Origin: UBA2137 sp963740205
GTDB lineage: Bacteria; Pseudomonadota; Alphaproteobacteria; Micavibrionales; Micavibrionaceae
DNA length: 64,000 bases
Direction: 5' to 3'
NCBI GenBank assembly: GCA_963740205.1
Contig: CAVUDD010000005.1
Coordinates: 511,178 to 575,177, forward strand
Under the pieces are notes generated by a model that saw nothing but the letters and a program-made list of their open reading frames with translations, ran no database searches and was not told the DNA's origin. Position numbers and translations under genes: made by a program. Shown piece by piece: positions 1 through 8,645 of this stretch (positions are counted from its first letter, which is position 1; each line of letters starts with the position of its first letter).

Positions 1-375
1 CTGGCAGCACGTGAAAATAAGGCAGATTTAATTGCAGGTGTAGATCTTTCTCATGAAGATAAGGACGTTGCAAATATTCTTCTTGATTTGGTGACACGTG
101 ATACTACCAATCAATCTAAATTTTTTGCCAATCTAACAGTTGAGAATTTTAAGAAAAATAATGTAAAGATGCTTACTAAGCCTCACCGTCATGCAGGTTT
201 TGCAGTTCTAAAGGCGCCTGACATACCAGCTATTCTTGTGGAAAGCGGATTTGTTTCAAGTGATCAGGAGGTGAAAAAACTGAATGATCCAGAACATCGC
301 CAAAAGATAGTCAAAGCCTTGGCGCAGAGCATTGATGCTTATTTCTTAAGATTGGCTTCCTTAAGAACTCGCTGA
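1..375 (+). CDS. amiC: N-acetylmuramoyl-L-alanine amidase, C-terminal part (5' end outside window)
   Basis: The open frame runs in from the left edge, so the start lies outside the window. The visible 124 residues match the end of the Amidase_3 family, zinc enzymes that cut the amide bond between N-acetylmuramic acid and the stem peptide in the periplasm, usually during cell separation. The catalytic glutamate is seen in the motif ILVESGF (Glu codon 241-243), preceded by the family-typical segment HAGFAVLKAPDIPA. The zinc-ligand motifs should lie upstream and cannot be checked. The family is clear; whether this is the AmiC-type paralogue is inferred. Confidence 0.85.
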   Translation: MAARENKADLIAGVDLSHEDKDVANILLDLVTRDTTNQSKFFANLTVENFKKNNVKMLTKPHRHAGFAVLKAPDIPAILVESGFVSSDQEVKKLNDPEHRQKIVKALAQSIDAYFLRLASLRTR

Positions 376-555
376 ATTATTTAACAAATAATGGAACTTT
401 TTTTGACTGTTGCGGACAAGTCACATTTTCTATTTTCCAAAAAAAATTCTTAAAAAACAGTGTTCAAGACAGATTTCCTCGTGTATACAAGAAAAGAATT
501 TGCTCAAGTATGGGCTAATTTCTTAAAACCAATAACCTTAATTAAGGGGACTAAA

Positions 556-759
556 ATGAAAAAACTTATCGCTTTGTCATGCATGATCGCTGCTTCAACT
601 GCTCTTTCAGCATGTGGTAACTCAGGTACAGGATACGTTGATACACAAGCTCCATACGCTGAAGAGCGTACAGCTGGTGGTACACAGACACCTGTAGCTC
701 GTGAGCGCGTTGAAGTTCGTACAGCTGAGCCTGTATTCGAAAGACGTGTAACGAAGTAA
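556..759 (+). CDS. small lipoprotein of unknown function
   Basis: A 67-residue protein. The frame is open further upstream, but the ATG at 556 is preferred: it follows the Shine-Dalgarno-like AAGGGGA at 543-550 and starts directly with a signal peptide. The N-terminus is basic and hydrophobic and ends in a lipobox LSAC with Cys20, so lipid attachment is expected. The mature part is about 47 residues, polar, rich in Thr, Arg and Glu, with no domain I recognise. It is a single-gene unit closed by a strong terminator at 781-812. It resembles the small entericidin-like or unknown lipoproteins common in alphaproteobacteria only in layout, not in a motif I can name. Confidence 0.7.
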   Translation: MKKLIALSCMIAASTALSACGNSGTGYVDTQAPYAEERTAGGTQTPVARERVEVRTAEPVFERRVTK

Positions 760-780
760 TTCGAAATTGATTCGAACAAG

Positions 781-812
781 AAAAAAGCTGCCAGATTAGG
801 CAGCTTTTTTTT
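781..812 (+). terminator. intrinsic terminator, probably bidirectional
   Basis: The arms AAAAAAGCTGCC and GGCAGCTTTTTT form a 12-bp stem with a 6-nt loop, followed by further T residues. It lies 21 bp after the lipoprotein stop and 20 bp before the end of the convergent transpeptidase gene, and the A-tract on the other side allows it to work in both directions. Confidence 0.85.
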
Positions 813-832
813 GTGTTTCAAATTTCCAAAAT

Positions 833-1876
833 TTAATCAAAACGGTAATATCTTGATGGTTCCCTTGAAGCCGATGCATCTGCCGTTATCTTTTCTTGAG
901 TATTTACGGGAGCCTTTGCTTCTTTCTCAGGGAGGGCTTTCTGTTCATCAATAACGGTTCTTGGAGCGTCTGTTTTAGAGCCGACTTTAATTGGGTAACC
1001 TAGGCGGCTGTTGATAACGTCACGTATCATATCCCAATCCATCTGGTCGGCACTTACACCAGCTTTGTTGCGGATATAGGCTATATCGTCTTGAGAGACA
1101 TTGCGTTTTCCAAGGGCGACACCTTTTTCCAAATTGTTGGCGTCTTCGATGCTTGGTGTAGCTTCAACGTAAAATTCATCACCAATCCATTTGGCTTTAA
1201 TAGGTTGATTCACTACATTCACACGGGTACCGTTTTTAATTTTCCCATAGATGTCTACAACGCCCTCAGGGTACATACGGATACAGCCGCTGGATACACG
1301 CCGACCAATACCATAAGGCTTGTTTGTGCCGTGAATACGGTATAAAGGCCAGTCAAGATACATTGCATGCGTCCCAAGTGGGTTTTCGGGACCCGCAGGA
1401 TAGAAAGGCTTAAGCTCGGGGTCTTCATCTAGCATACGCTGTGTCGGTGTCCATGTTGGACCTTCTTGCTTACGGACAATTTTTGTAATTCCTGTTGGCG
1501 TTTCAAGACCATCTCGACCTATACCAATAGCGTAACTTAGCGGCTGAGCGTCACCACCCGGAAAGTAATAAAGGCGCATTTCGGGAAGGTTGATAACGAT
1601 ACCGTCCTGTTTAGCGTCAGGCATAAGGTGCATGCTCGGAAGAACAACTTCTGCTCCGTCACCTGGAATCCAAGGATCCAATGTCGGGTTGGCAGCTCTA
1701 ATATCAATAAAACCAAGATTATTTTTTCTAGCAACATGAACAAGAGTATCTTCAAATCGCGTAGACATTGTGCTCATCTCACCAATATGAGTGAATTCTT
1801 TTGCAAAGGCGCTCAGTGACATTAAATTTAATGCTATCAGAGTTAGAAAGCCTGTTTTAAGTATTGATACTTGCAT
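833..1876 (-). CDS. L,D-transpeptidase (YkuD/ErfK family), exported
   Basis: A 347-residue periplasmic enzyme expected to form L,D peptide cross-links or anchor proteins to peptidoglycan. Residues 1-25 form a signal peptide ending in SAFA. Residues about 28-80 look like a LysM-type module. The YkuD catalytic domain follows (about 92-225) with the hallmark HGTN at 182-185 and SSGCIRM at 195-201, in which Cys198 is the nucleophile. The C-terminal 120 residues are polar and probably flexible. It faces the small lipoprotein gene across a shared terminator; icd lies 21 bp upstream on the same strand. Family assignment is secure, the exact substrate is not. Confidence 0.9.
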   Translation of the reverse strand: MQVSILKTGFLTLIALNLMSLSAFAKEFTHIGEMSTMSTRFEDTLVHVARKNNLGFIDIRAANPTLDPWIPGDGAEVVLPSMHLMPDAKQDGIVINLPEMRLYYFPGGDAQPLSYAIGIGRDGLETPTGITKIVRKQEGPTWTPTQRMLDEDPELKPFYPAGPENPLGTHAMYLDWPLYRIHGTNKPYGIGRRVSSGCIRMYPEGVVDIYGKIKNGTRVNVVNQPIKAKWIGDEFYVEATPSIEDANNLEKGVALGKRNVSQDDIAYIRNKAGVSADQMDWDMIRDVINSRLGYPIKVGSKTDAPRTVIDEQKALPEKEAKAPVNTQEKITADASASREPSRYYRFD

Positions 1877-1897
1877 GTTTTTATCCTTAAAAAACGT

Positions 1898-3124
1898 TTA
1901 AACCGCCCGTTGGAAAAGCCCTTCAAATCGGTGCGACACTCTATCCATAAATTCCTTCGTAGTCAAGTATTTCTGCGACTTACCGACTAGTATAGCAAGG
2001 TCTTTTGTCATGTATCCAGCCTCGACTGTTTCAACACAAGCTTGTTCAAGTTGGTCACAAAATTTAACAAGAGCGGTATTGTTATCAAATTGACCTCTAT
2101 AACGAAGTCCGCTTGTCCAGGCAAAAAGCAATGCTATAGGATTGGTGGATGTTTCTTTTCCTTCTTGATAAAGGCGATAATGGCGCGTAACTGTGCCGTG
2201 TGCCGCCTCGGCTTCCACTGTTTTCCCATCGGGAGTAAGTAATACTGATGTCATAAGACCTAGTGAGCCAAAGCCTTGTGCTACGATATCGGATTGAACG
2301 TCGCCGTCATAGTTTTTGCAGGCCCATACGAACCCACCTTTGTTTTTAATCGCGAAGGCCACCATGTCATCTATAAGACGATGTTCGTACCATAAATCCT
2401 TCGCTTTAAATTTATCCTTAAATTCTTCGTCATAGATAGTCTGGAAAATTTCCATGAAGCGACCATCATAAGCTTTGAGAATGGTATTCTTAGTGGAGAG
2501 ATAAACAGGGGAGCTGCGAGATAAACCATAGTTAAAGCACGCGCGGGCAAAGCCTTCGATAGATTCATCAAGATTGTACATACCCATGGCAACACCGCTC
2601 TCTGGAAAATTAAAGATTTCCCAACTTTTCTCTTCCGAGCCATCCTCTGGTGTAAATGTCATTGTTAGTTTACCGGCACTAGGTATCTTTATATCAGTAG
2701 CCTTGTATTGATCGCCAAAGGCGTGACGACCTATGATAATTGGCTCTTCCCATCCTTGAACATAACGAGGAATGTTCTTGCAAATTATGGGTTCGCGAAA
2801 AACGGTTCCACCTAAAATATTACGGATTGTACCGTTAGGAGATTTCCACATTTTCTTTAGATTGAATTCTTTGACACGTCCCTCATCTGGTGTGATTGTC
2901 GCACATTTGATACCTACGCCATATTTTTTGATGGCTTCTGCAGCTTCAACAGTAATTTTATCATCTGTCTCATCGCGTTTCTGAACCGATAAATCATAGT
3001 ATTTGAGATCAATATCGAGATAAGGGTGTATGAACATATCCTTGATCCAATCCCAAATGATGCGGGTCATTTCATCGCCGTCTATTTCGACAACGGGCGT
3101 GTCGACTTTGATTTTTGAAGTCAT
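1898..3124 (-). CDS. icd: NADP-dependent isocitrate dehydrogenase
   Basis: A 408-residue cytoplasmic TCA-cycle enzyme converting isocitrate to 2-oxoglutarate and CO2 with NADP. The N-terminus has the family motif VVEIDGDEMTRIIW (residues 11-24). The substrate-binding SPNGTIRN is at 95-102. The later segments EAAHGTVTRHYR and SLGLMTSVLL belong to the NADP-binding region. Length and sequence fit the homodimeric type shared by eukaryotes and alphaproteobacteria rather than the E. coli type. The reductant and 2-oxoglutarate it makes connect to the glutamate dehydrogenase at 28.8-33.5 kb. Confidence 0.95.
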   Translation of the reverse strand: MTSKIKVDTPVVEIDGDEMTRIIWDWIKDMFIHPYLDIDLKYYDLSVQKRDETDDKITVEAAEAIKKYGVGIKCATITPDEGRVKEFNLKKMWKSPNGTIRNILGGTVFREPIICKNIPRYVQGWEEPIIIGRHAFGDQYKATDIKIPSAGKLTMTFTPEDGSEEKSWEIFNFPESGVAMGMYNLDESIEGFARACFNYGLSRSSPVYLSTKNTILKAYDGRFMEIFQTIYDEEFKDKFKAKDLWYEHRLIDDMVAFAIKNKGGFVWACKNYDGDVQSDIVAQGFGSLGLMTSVLLTPDGKTVEAEAAHGTVTRHYRLYQEGKETSTNPIALLFAWTSGLRYRGQFDNNTALVKFCDQLEQACVETVEAGYMTKDLAILVGKSQKYLTTKEFMDRVSHRFEGLFQRAV

Positions 3125-3163
3125 GTCTTAGTCTCTCTTAATTTTTTAAAGTAAATGTGATCT

Positions 3164-3520
3164 TTAGTGTTTCTGTTTTGATTTAGAATTCTTCTTGTTA
3201 TCTGCAAGGGATGCAATAGCTTTCTCAAGCTGTTCTATGAAATGAAGTATTTTTTCGCTTCGGGCTACCTGTAAAAGAGTGCCTCGTGGGCCAGGTGTTG
3301 TAGCAATAAAAAGATTGCTATCAGGCCCTAGTCGTCTTTTTTCTATTGTGATAAGTGGGTTTTGCCCTGCCTCTTCTCGGAAAGATATGTAATATTGACC
3401 ATTAATGTCTGTAAATGAGAAGTCTTTGAAAATGCCCTTGTAAACACATTTTGCATAGATTTGGAAAATGGCACCGAATTCCGAGCGGCTGTAGCCTATT
3501 TTAGGACTCAAACTTTTCAT
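3164..3520 (-). CDS. DUF2794 family protein
   Basis: A 118-residue cytoplasmic protein of the alphaproteobacterial DUF2794 family, whose function is unknown. The frame is open for 29 codons further upstream, but the ATG at 3520 is preferred because GGGGAAAG lies directly before it and the sequence from there (MKSLSPKIGYSR) matches the family's start. Family hallmarks are YSRSEFGAIFQIY, the central ISFREEAGQNPLITIEKR and the C-terminal LLQVARSEKIL. The C-terminus is a Lys/Ser-rich tail. It is transcribed divergently from the YfgM-like gene, with about 100 bp shared for both promoters. Confidence 0.75.
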   Translation of the reverse strand: MKSLSPKIGYSRSEFGAIFQIYAKCVYKGIFKDFSFTDINGQYYISFREEAGQNPLITIEKRRLGPDSNLFIATTPGPRGTLLQVARSEKILHFIEQLEKAIASLADNKKNSKSKQKH

Positions 3521-3622
3521 CTTTCCCCAGTATAACATATGGAGTATAGACAAACCTATACTGAACAACTTAAACTGAGCCAAAATTTGGTCTATATCAG
3601 TAATCAAAAGGACAAGAAGAAG

Positions 3623-4276
3623 ATGTCAGATATAATCCGTGACGTTGATGAGTCACTAAAAAAGGATAAACTTCATGCTTTATGGGAGGAATATGGCCCA
3701 ACACTTATTATTTCTGCCATAGCGCTTATTATTTTAACTGCTGTTTTTGCAGGCTGGAATTCTTGGCAAGATAGCAAAGATCGTGCTGCTACCGAGGCAT
3801 TGATAATTGCTCTGGCGGACTCAAATCCAAATGAGGCCTTAACGAAGGTTGCTAATGATTACTCTGGTCGTTTATCGGGTTTGGCTTATTTGAATGCGGG
3901 TAATGTCGCTTTTGCTGATGGTGAAACGGAGCAAGCCCTAAAAAGTTATAAGGCTTTGGCTGACGAGTCAGATGCTGCTGAAATATTTCAGGACTTAGGA
4001 AACATTCTCTATGTGAATTTAAGTTTAGAAATGGCTGATGAGAAAACAGTAGATGTAGAAAATTTGCAGGACAGATTAGAAGGTATTTCTCAGAAAGATG
4101 ACAGTCCATGGCAAGGTTTTGCAACGCTTTTACAAGGTGCCACTTATGCTCATATTCAAGGCGATAGAGAAAAGGCTTCCGAGATATTAGAATCCTTAAG
4201 GGAAAATGAAACGACACCTGTTGATGTAAGAGCACAGGCAATTACATTGGCTGATTTCTATAATCAGCCTTTATAA
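3623..4276 (+). CDS. YfgM-like membrane-anchored tetratricopeptide protein
   Basis: A 217-residue protein with a cytoplasmic N-terminus, one membrane segment at about residues 26-44 (LIISAIALIILTAVFAGW) and a periplasmic helical-repeat domain. In E. coli YfgM is an ancillary subunit of the SecYEG translocon that works with periplasmic chaperones. The frame is open upstream of 3623, but MSDIIRDVDESLKKDK is the conserved-looking start and is preceded by an A/G-rich ribosome site. The order YfgM-like, bamB, der is the same as in E. coli (hisS-yfgM-bamB-der), which supports the assignment. The sequence itself is only weakly diagnostic. Confidence 0.75.
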   Translation: MSDIIRDVDESLKKDKLHALWEEYGPTLIISAIALIILTAVFAGWNSWQDSKDRAATEALIIALADSNPNEALTKVANDYSGRLSGLAYLNAGNVAFADGETEQALKSYKALADESDAAEIFQDLGNILYVNLSLEMADEKTVDVENLQDRLEGISQKDDSPWQGFATLLQGATYAHIQGDREKASEILESLRENETTPVDVRAQAITLADFYNQPL

Positions 4277-4293
4277 ATGAGGAAAGTAAATTT

Positions 4294-5640
4294 ATGAGTA
4301 AATATCTCCTTCTAATATCGTTATTAATAGTGAGTGGCTTTGTTCAAGGGTGTTCAACATTGGATTCTCTCAACCCGTTTTCTGATGGAGAAGAAGAGAT
4401 ACCTTTGGAAGGTGAACGTATTTCTGTGATTTCTTTTCAAAAGGAATTGGAGCCTGATGATATGGCTCTTGATGCGGAGGGCTTTATTGCCCCAGAGCCT
4501 TGGCGTAATGAGTACTGGCCGCAGGCTGGAGGATACCCGAACCACGCCATGCAAAACTTATCACTTGCGCCTGGAAAACTAACGAAGCGCTGGGCAGTGG
4601 ATATAGGTAAAGGGTCGCAAAAGGCACTTCCTTTGACTGCGCAGCCTATAGTTTTTGATGGCAAAATCTATGCTATGGACACGAATGCACGCCTAACTGC
4701 CTTTAATGTAGCAAATGGTAAACAACTTTGGAAAAAAGAATTACGACCCAAAGCTGAAGATGAAGAAGTTATTACTGGTGGTCTTTCTTATTCTTCAGGG
4801 CGCCTGTTTGCAACATCTGGTTATAATGAGGTTTTTGCGATTAATCCTGATAACGGTCAGGAAATATGGAAGGTACGTTTAAAATCACCATCAAGGGCAG
4901 CCCCAACAGCGCTAGATGGAAAAGTTTATGTAGTAACGGTTGATAATAACGTTTTAGCTCTTAATGAAGAAGACGGAACAGTCTCGTGGGAATACGAAGG
5001 CTTAACAGAACAAGCTGGACTAGTTGGTATGGCATCGCCTGCGGCTAATAAGGATGTGGTTATACCTGTTTTTACTTCGGGTGAAATGTACGCCCTTCGT
5101 GTTGAGAACGGCTCTGTTGCTTGGTCTGAAACATTGTCGCCTTTGCGCCGTTACAGCGGTATTCAGTCTATCGCCGATATTCGAGGTATGCCTGTACTTG
5201 ATAGAGGTATGGTGTACGCAATTAGCTATGGTGGAAAAATGGTTGCTCTTGATGAGCGAACAGGATCACGCGTATGGCAGAGGGAAATAGGATCATCAGA
5301 GACACCGTGGATTGCTGGTAATCATATTTTTGTTATCACGACTAACAATCAAGTAACTTCACTGGGAAGTGATACGGGAGCAATCAGCTGGGTTACACAG
5401 CTCCCGCGTTTCCTCAATGAGGAAAAACAAGAAGACCCTGTTGTTTTGAAAGGACCCATTCTTGCAGGTGGGCGTCTTATCATTGCTGGTTCTGCTGGAA
5501 TGGTATATGAACTCAATCCAGTTGACGGAAAAATTATTAACCAGTGGTCTTTGAAAAGCAGAATCGTTGCCTCGCCTGTTGTTGCAATGGGTACGATGTT
5601 TCTTCTTACAGAAGATGGTACTTTGCACGCTTATCAATAG
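4294..5640 (+). CDS. bamB: outer membrane protein assembly factor BamB
   Basis: A 448-residue lipoprotein of the BAM complex, which folds beta-barrels into the outer membrane. The signal peptide ends in a lipobox VQGC with Cys20. The rest is a repeated PQQ-type beta-propeller: blades recur with patterns such as GKIYAMDTNARLTAFN, GKQLWKKEL, GKVYVVTVDNNVLALN and GTVSWEYEG. It lies 17 bp after the YfgM-like gene and 19 bp before der, consistent with an operon. Length is slightly above the E. coli protein because of a longer N-terminal linker. Confidence 0.9.
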   Translation: MSKYLLLISLLIVSGFVQGCSTLDSLNPFSDGEEEIPLEGERISVISFQKELEPDDMALDAEGFIAPEPWRNEYWPQAGGYPNHAMQNLSLAPGKLTKRWAVDIGKGSQKALPLTAQPIVFDGKIYAMDTNARLTAFNVANGKQLWKKELRPKAEDEEVITGGLSYSSGRLFATSGYNEVFAINPDNGQEIWKVRLKSPSRAAPTALDGKVYVVTVDNNVLALNEEDGTVSWEYEGLTEQAGLVGMASPAANKDVVIPVFTSGEMYALRVENGSVAWSETLSPLRRYSGIQSIADIRGMPVLDRGMVYAISYGGKMVALDERTGSRVWQREIGSSETPWIAGNHIFVITTNNQVTSLGSDTGAISWVTQLPRFLNEEKQEDPVVLKGPILAGGRLIIAGSAGMVYELNPVDGKIINQWSLKSRIVASPVVAMGTMFLLTEDGTLHAYQ

Positions 5641-5659
5641 ATAATCAGGACATTATTTT

Positions 5660-7081
5660 ATGACTTTCACTTTGGCCATATGCGGTCGCCCTAATGTTGG
5701 GAAATCTACCCTGTTCAATAAATTGGCGGGAAGAAAGCTTGCTATTGTCCATGATAAACCAGGTGTTACACGTGATTGGCGCGAAGCAGATGGTGAAATT
5801 GCGGGTCGCAAGCTAAAAATTATTGACACTGCTGGTCTCGAAGATGTTCTTGACCAATCACTAGAGGCACGTATGCGTGGCCAAACAGAGGCTGCACTTG
5901 AGCGTGCGGATGCTATTTTATTTGTGATAGATGCACGTGAGGGTGTGACTGAATTAGACAAATATTTTGCCAAATGGCTTAGAAAGCAAGACAAACCAGT
6001 TATTCTCGCAGCCAATAAATGTGAAAATCAAAAGACTGTTGATACCGGTCTGGGTGAAGCTTATCGCCTAGGTTTGGGTACGCCTATTCCGATGTCTGCA
6101 GAACATGGACACGGATTTGAACTTTTATATGACATGCTTGATGAACATTGGCATGAAGAAGATGAGTCCGAGCATGAAGATGATATGGAGGCGGATTTCG
6201 ATGGTGATATTGACGACCTTGAAGGTGACGAGGAGTTTGATTTCGCGACATTGGTTGAAGAGGAAGAAGATAATCGTCCTATTAAAATAGCCATTGTTGG
6301 TAGGCCTAATGCAGGAAAATCAACTTTGTTCAATAGACTTTTACAAGAAGAGCGCATGCTCACAGGTCCAGAGGCAGGAATTACGCGCGATGCTATTACA
6401 GCCGAATGGGAGTATAAGGGGCGTCAAATTCGTCTTGTTGACACAGCAGGGATGCGAAAAAAAGCCAAGATTATAGATAATCTTGAAAAGATGTCAGTTG
6501 ATGAATCTTTAAGAGCAATCCGCTTGGCGCAGGTTGTTATTCTTATGGTTGATGCGCAAACCCCACTTGAAAAACAAGACCTTTCAATTGGTCAGATGGT
6601 AAGTCGTGAAGGTCGCGCTCTTATTGTTTGTATTAATAAGTGGGATCTTATAGACGAGAAATCCGAATTTATTGAAGAAATGAAATATCGCTTGAGTAAA
6701 GGGTTATCTCAAGTTGAAAATGTGCAGACAATGACAATTTCTGCACTTACAGGCAAAAACATTAATAAACTGATGGATAGCGTTTTATTTACTTACGCGC
6801 TATGGAACAAACGTGTTTCAACTGGAAAGCTTAATCGCTGGTTAGATGGAATGGAGCGATCCCATCCCGCACCGCTTGTGCAGGGGCGCCCAAATAGGTT
6901 GCGCTACATTACTCAGATTAAAACACGACCACCTACATTTGCGATTTGGGTGTCTCGCCCAGAAGCTATAACAGAAAGCTATAAACGCTATCTTGTGAAT
7001 GGTATCAGGGAGGCATTCGATATTCCTTCCGTGCCTATACGTTTGTTGGTTAGAACATCAAAAAATCCATATCACGACTAA
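5660..7081 (+). CDS. der: ribosome biogenesis GTPase Der (EngA)
   Basis: A 473-residue cytoplasmic double GTPase required for 50S subunit assembly. The first G domain has GRPNVGKST at residues 9-17 and IIDTAGL near 56; the second has GRPNAGKST near 214 and VDTAGMRKK. The two are separated by a strongly acidic linker (about 165-205). A C-terminal KH-like domain ends with RTSKNPY. Both NKxD motifs are present (NKCE in the first domain, a common variation, and NKWD in the second). It is the third gene of the YfgM-bamB-der run. Confidence 0.96.
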   Translation: MTFTLAICGRPNVGKSTLFNKLAGRKLAIVHDKPGVTRDWREADGEIAGRKLKIIDTAGLEDVLDQSLEARMRGQTEAALERADAILFVIDAREGVTELDKYFAKWLRKQDKPVILAANKCENQKTVDTGLGEAYRLGLGTPIPMSAEHGHGFELLYDMLDEHWHEEDESEHEDDMEADFDGDIDDLEGDEEFDFATLVEEEEDNRPIKIAIVGRPNAGKSTLFNRLLQEERMLTGPEAGITRDAITAEWEYKGRQIRLVDTAGMRKKAKIIDNLEKMSVDESLRAIRLAQVVILMVDAQTPLEKQDLSIGQMVSREGRALIVCINKWDLIDEKSEFIEEMKYRLSKGLSQVENVQTMTISALTGKNINKLMDSVLFTYALWNKRVSTGKLNRWLDGMERSHPAPLVQGRPNRLRYITQIKTRPPTFAIWVSRPEAITESYKRYLVNGIREAFDIPSVPIRLLVRTSKNPYHD

Positions 7082-7105
7082 AATTAGTAAAAAGAGGAGT
7101 CATTC

Positions 7106-7939
7106 ATGGAAAATATTTACACAGAGTATTTGCCCTACATTACCGAAGTGGGTTTGCGTTTAATCAGTGCTATTTTTGTACTCATCGCAGGGTGGGTTAT
7201 TGGAAATTGGGCAAAAAGGCGTATTCGTAATTTCAAAAAACTAGATGATACCTTAAAAACATTTCTCGGTGGTCTGATTAAATATGCCGTATTAATAGTG
7301 GCGTTCATAACCGTCCTTGCGCAATTTGGTGTCCAAACGGCTTCTCTGTTGGCTGTTCTTGGTGCAGCTGGTTTGGCGATAGGCCTTGCTTTACAAGGTA
7401 CTCTTTCTAATGTCGCTGCGGGCGTCATGATGTTAATTCTGCGTCCTTTCAATGTAGGCGATTACATAGAAGCGGGTAATATTAAAGGTACAGTCAATAA
7501 TTTAGGTCTTTTTACAACAGAGCTTAATACACCTGATAATGTTTATATTCAGGCACCAAATAAAGCCATATGGGATTCAGAAGTTTACAATTACTCACGT
7601 AATACTCACCGCCGTATGGATATTGTTTGCGGTGTAGGTTATGGCGAGGACATAAATAAAGCCTTTAAAACCTTCGAAAAAGTTGTTGAGAATGATAAAC
7701 GTCTTATACGTACAGAAGGTAAGCAACCTATTGTTATGGTGAATTCTTTGGGTGACTCATCCGTGAATATTTCTGCACGCATTTGGTGCAAGACATCAGA
7801 GTATTGGCAAGTGAAATGGGATCTTACAAAGGCTGTGAAAGAAGCTTTGGACAAAGCTGGCGTCTCAATTCCATTCCCGACACGTACAATCGAATATGCT
7901 GGTGGCGAGGCTATGAAGGTTAAATCAGCTAAGAAGTAA
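7106..7939 (+). CDS. mscS: small-conductance mechanosensitive channel (MscS family)
   Basis: A 277-residue inner-membrane protein that opens under membrane tension to release solutes after osmotic downshock. There are three membrane segments in the first 125 residues. The pore-lining third helix is Gly/Ala-rich (LLAVLGAAGLAIGLALQG), followed by the family signature MLILRPFNVGDYIEAG and the cytoplasmic vestibule domain. Length equals the E. coli MscS class. AGAGGAG precedes the ATG. It lies 24 bp after der and ends 1 bp before the convergent dehydrogenase gene. Confidence 0.92.
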   Translation: MENIYTEYLPYITEVGLRLISAIFVLIAGWVIGNWAKRRIRNFKKLDDTLKTFLGGLIKYAVLIVAFITVLAQFGVQTASLLAVLGAAGLAIGLALQGTLSNVAAGVMMLILRPFNVGDYIEAGNIKGTVNNLGLFTTELNTPDNVYIQAPNKAIWDSEVYNYSRNTHRRMDIVCGVGYGEDINKAFKTFEKVVENDKRLIRTEGKQPIVMVNSLGDSSVNISARIWCKTSEYWQVKWDLTKAVKEALDKAGVSIPFPTRTIEYAGGEAMKVKSAKK

Positions 7940-7940
7940 A

Positions 7941-8645
7941 CTAGCTTACGATTTCGCCGTGTTTAGTACAATCAGGTGAGGCAAGTTTGATGAATAGCGG
8001 GTTGAGTACTTCTGGTGTTTCCAAGGTTTCTGGATCTTCACCAGGATAGGCACTGGCACGCATCTTGGTACGCACCTTACCAGGATCAATTATATTCACA
8101 CGTAGATTTGTTTTCTTAGTTTCTGCTGCGTAAGAATGTGCAAGCGCTTCGAGTGCCGCCTTACTTACCTTGTAGGCTCCCCAATAGGCACGGCTATCAT
8201 CACGAGCAACACCGGATGTTACAAAAATAGCACGCCCCTGCTCAGAGCTACGCAGTAATGAATCAAGTGTACGTATCAGCTGATAATTGGCGTTAACATT
8301 GACATCCATAATTTCCTGCCATTGTTTTAGCTTACCGTGTGAGAGGGGTGTGAGCGTTCCTAACGCTCCTGCATTCGCAACAAGAATGTCAAGTTTGCCA
8401 AAACGTTCGGCAATTGTAGGACCTAATTTATCTAAATCTTCTATTTTTCTTAAGTCCAAAGGCATAAGCGTTGCTTTTCCGCCTTCTGCACGAATAGCAT
8501 CATCGACTTCCTCTAATCCTCCAACTGTACGCGCTAATAAAATGACATGCGCACCTTCGCGGGCATAAGCCTTGGCCACTTCTGCGCCAATTCCTCGGGA
8601 TGCCCCTGTAATCAAGGCAATTTTATCTTTGAGAATACCAGCCAC
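7941..8645 (-). CDS. SDR-family NAD(P)-dependent oxidoreductase
   Basis: A 234-residue classical short-chain dehydrogenase with a Rossmann fold. The cofactor motif TGASRGIG is near residue 14, NAG near 90, the catalytic Ser in FVTSGVA and the catalytic YKVSK (Tyr and Lys) near 158. The start is GTG and overlaps the purF stop (TAGTG), so translation is probably coupled. The order cvpA-purF-SDR is widespread in alphaproteobacteria; the substrate of this SDR is not known. Confidence 0.88.
   Translation of the reverse strand: MAGILKDKIALITGASRGIGAEVAKAYAREGAHVILLARTVGGLEEVDDAIRAEGGKATLMPLDLRKIEDLDKLGPTIAERFGKLDILVANAGALGTLTPLSHGKLKQWQEIMDVNVNANYQLIRTLDSLLRSSEQGRAIFVTSGVARDDSRAYWGAYKVSKAALEALAHSYAAETKKTNLRVNIIDPGKVRTKMRASAYPGEDPETLETPEVLNPLFIKLASPDCTKHGEIVS

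Noticed and set aside
504..821. Open frame antisense to the small lipoprotein gene
   Set aside because: It runs through the terminator and opposite a lipoprotein with a clear ribosome site and lipobox; no ribosome site or recognisable protein of its own.
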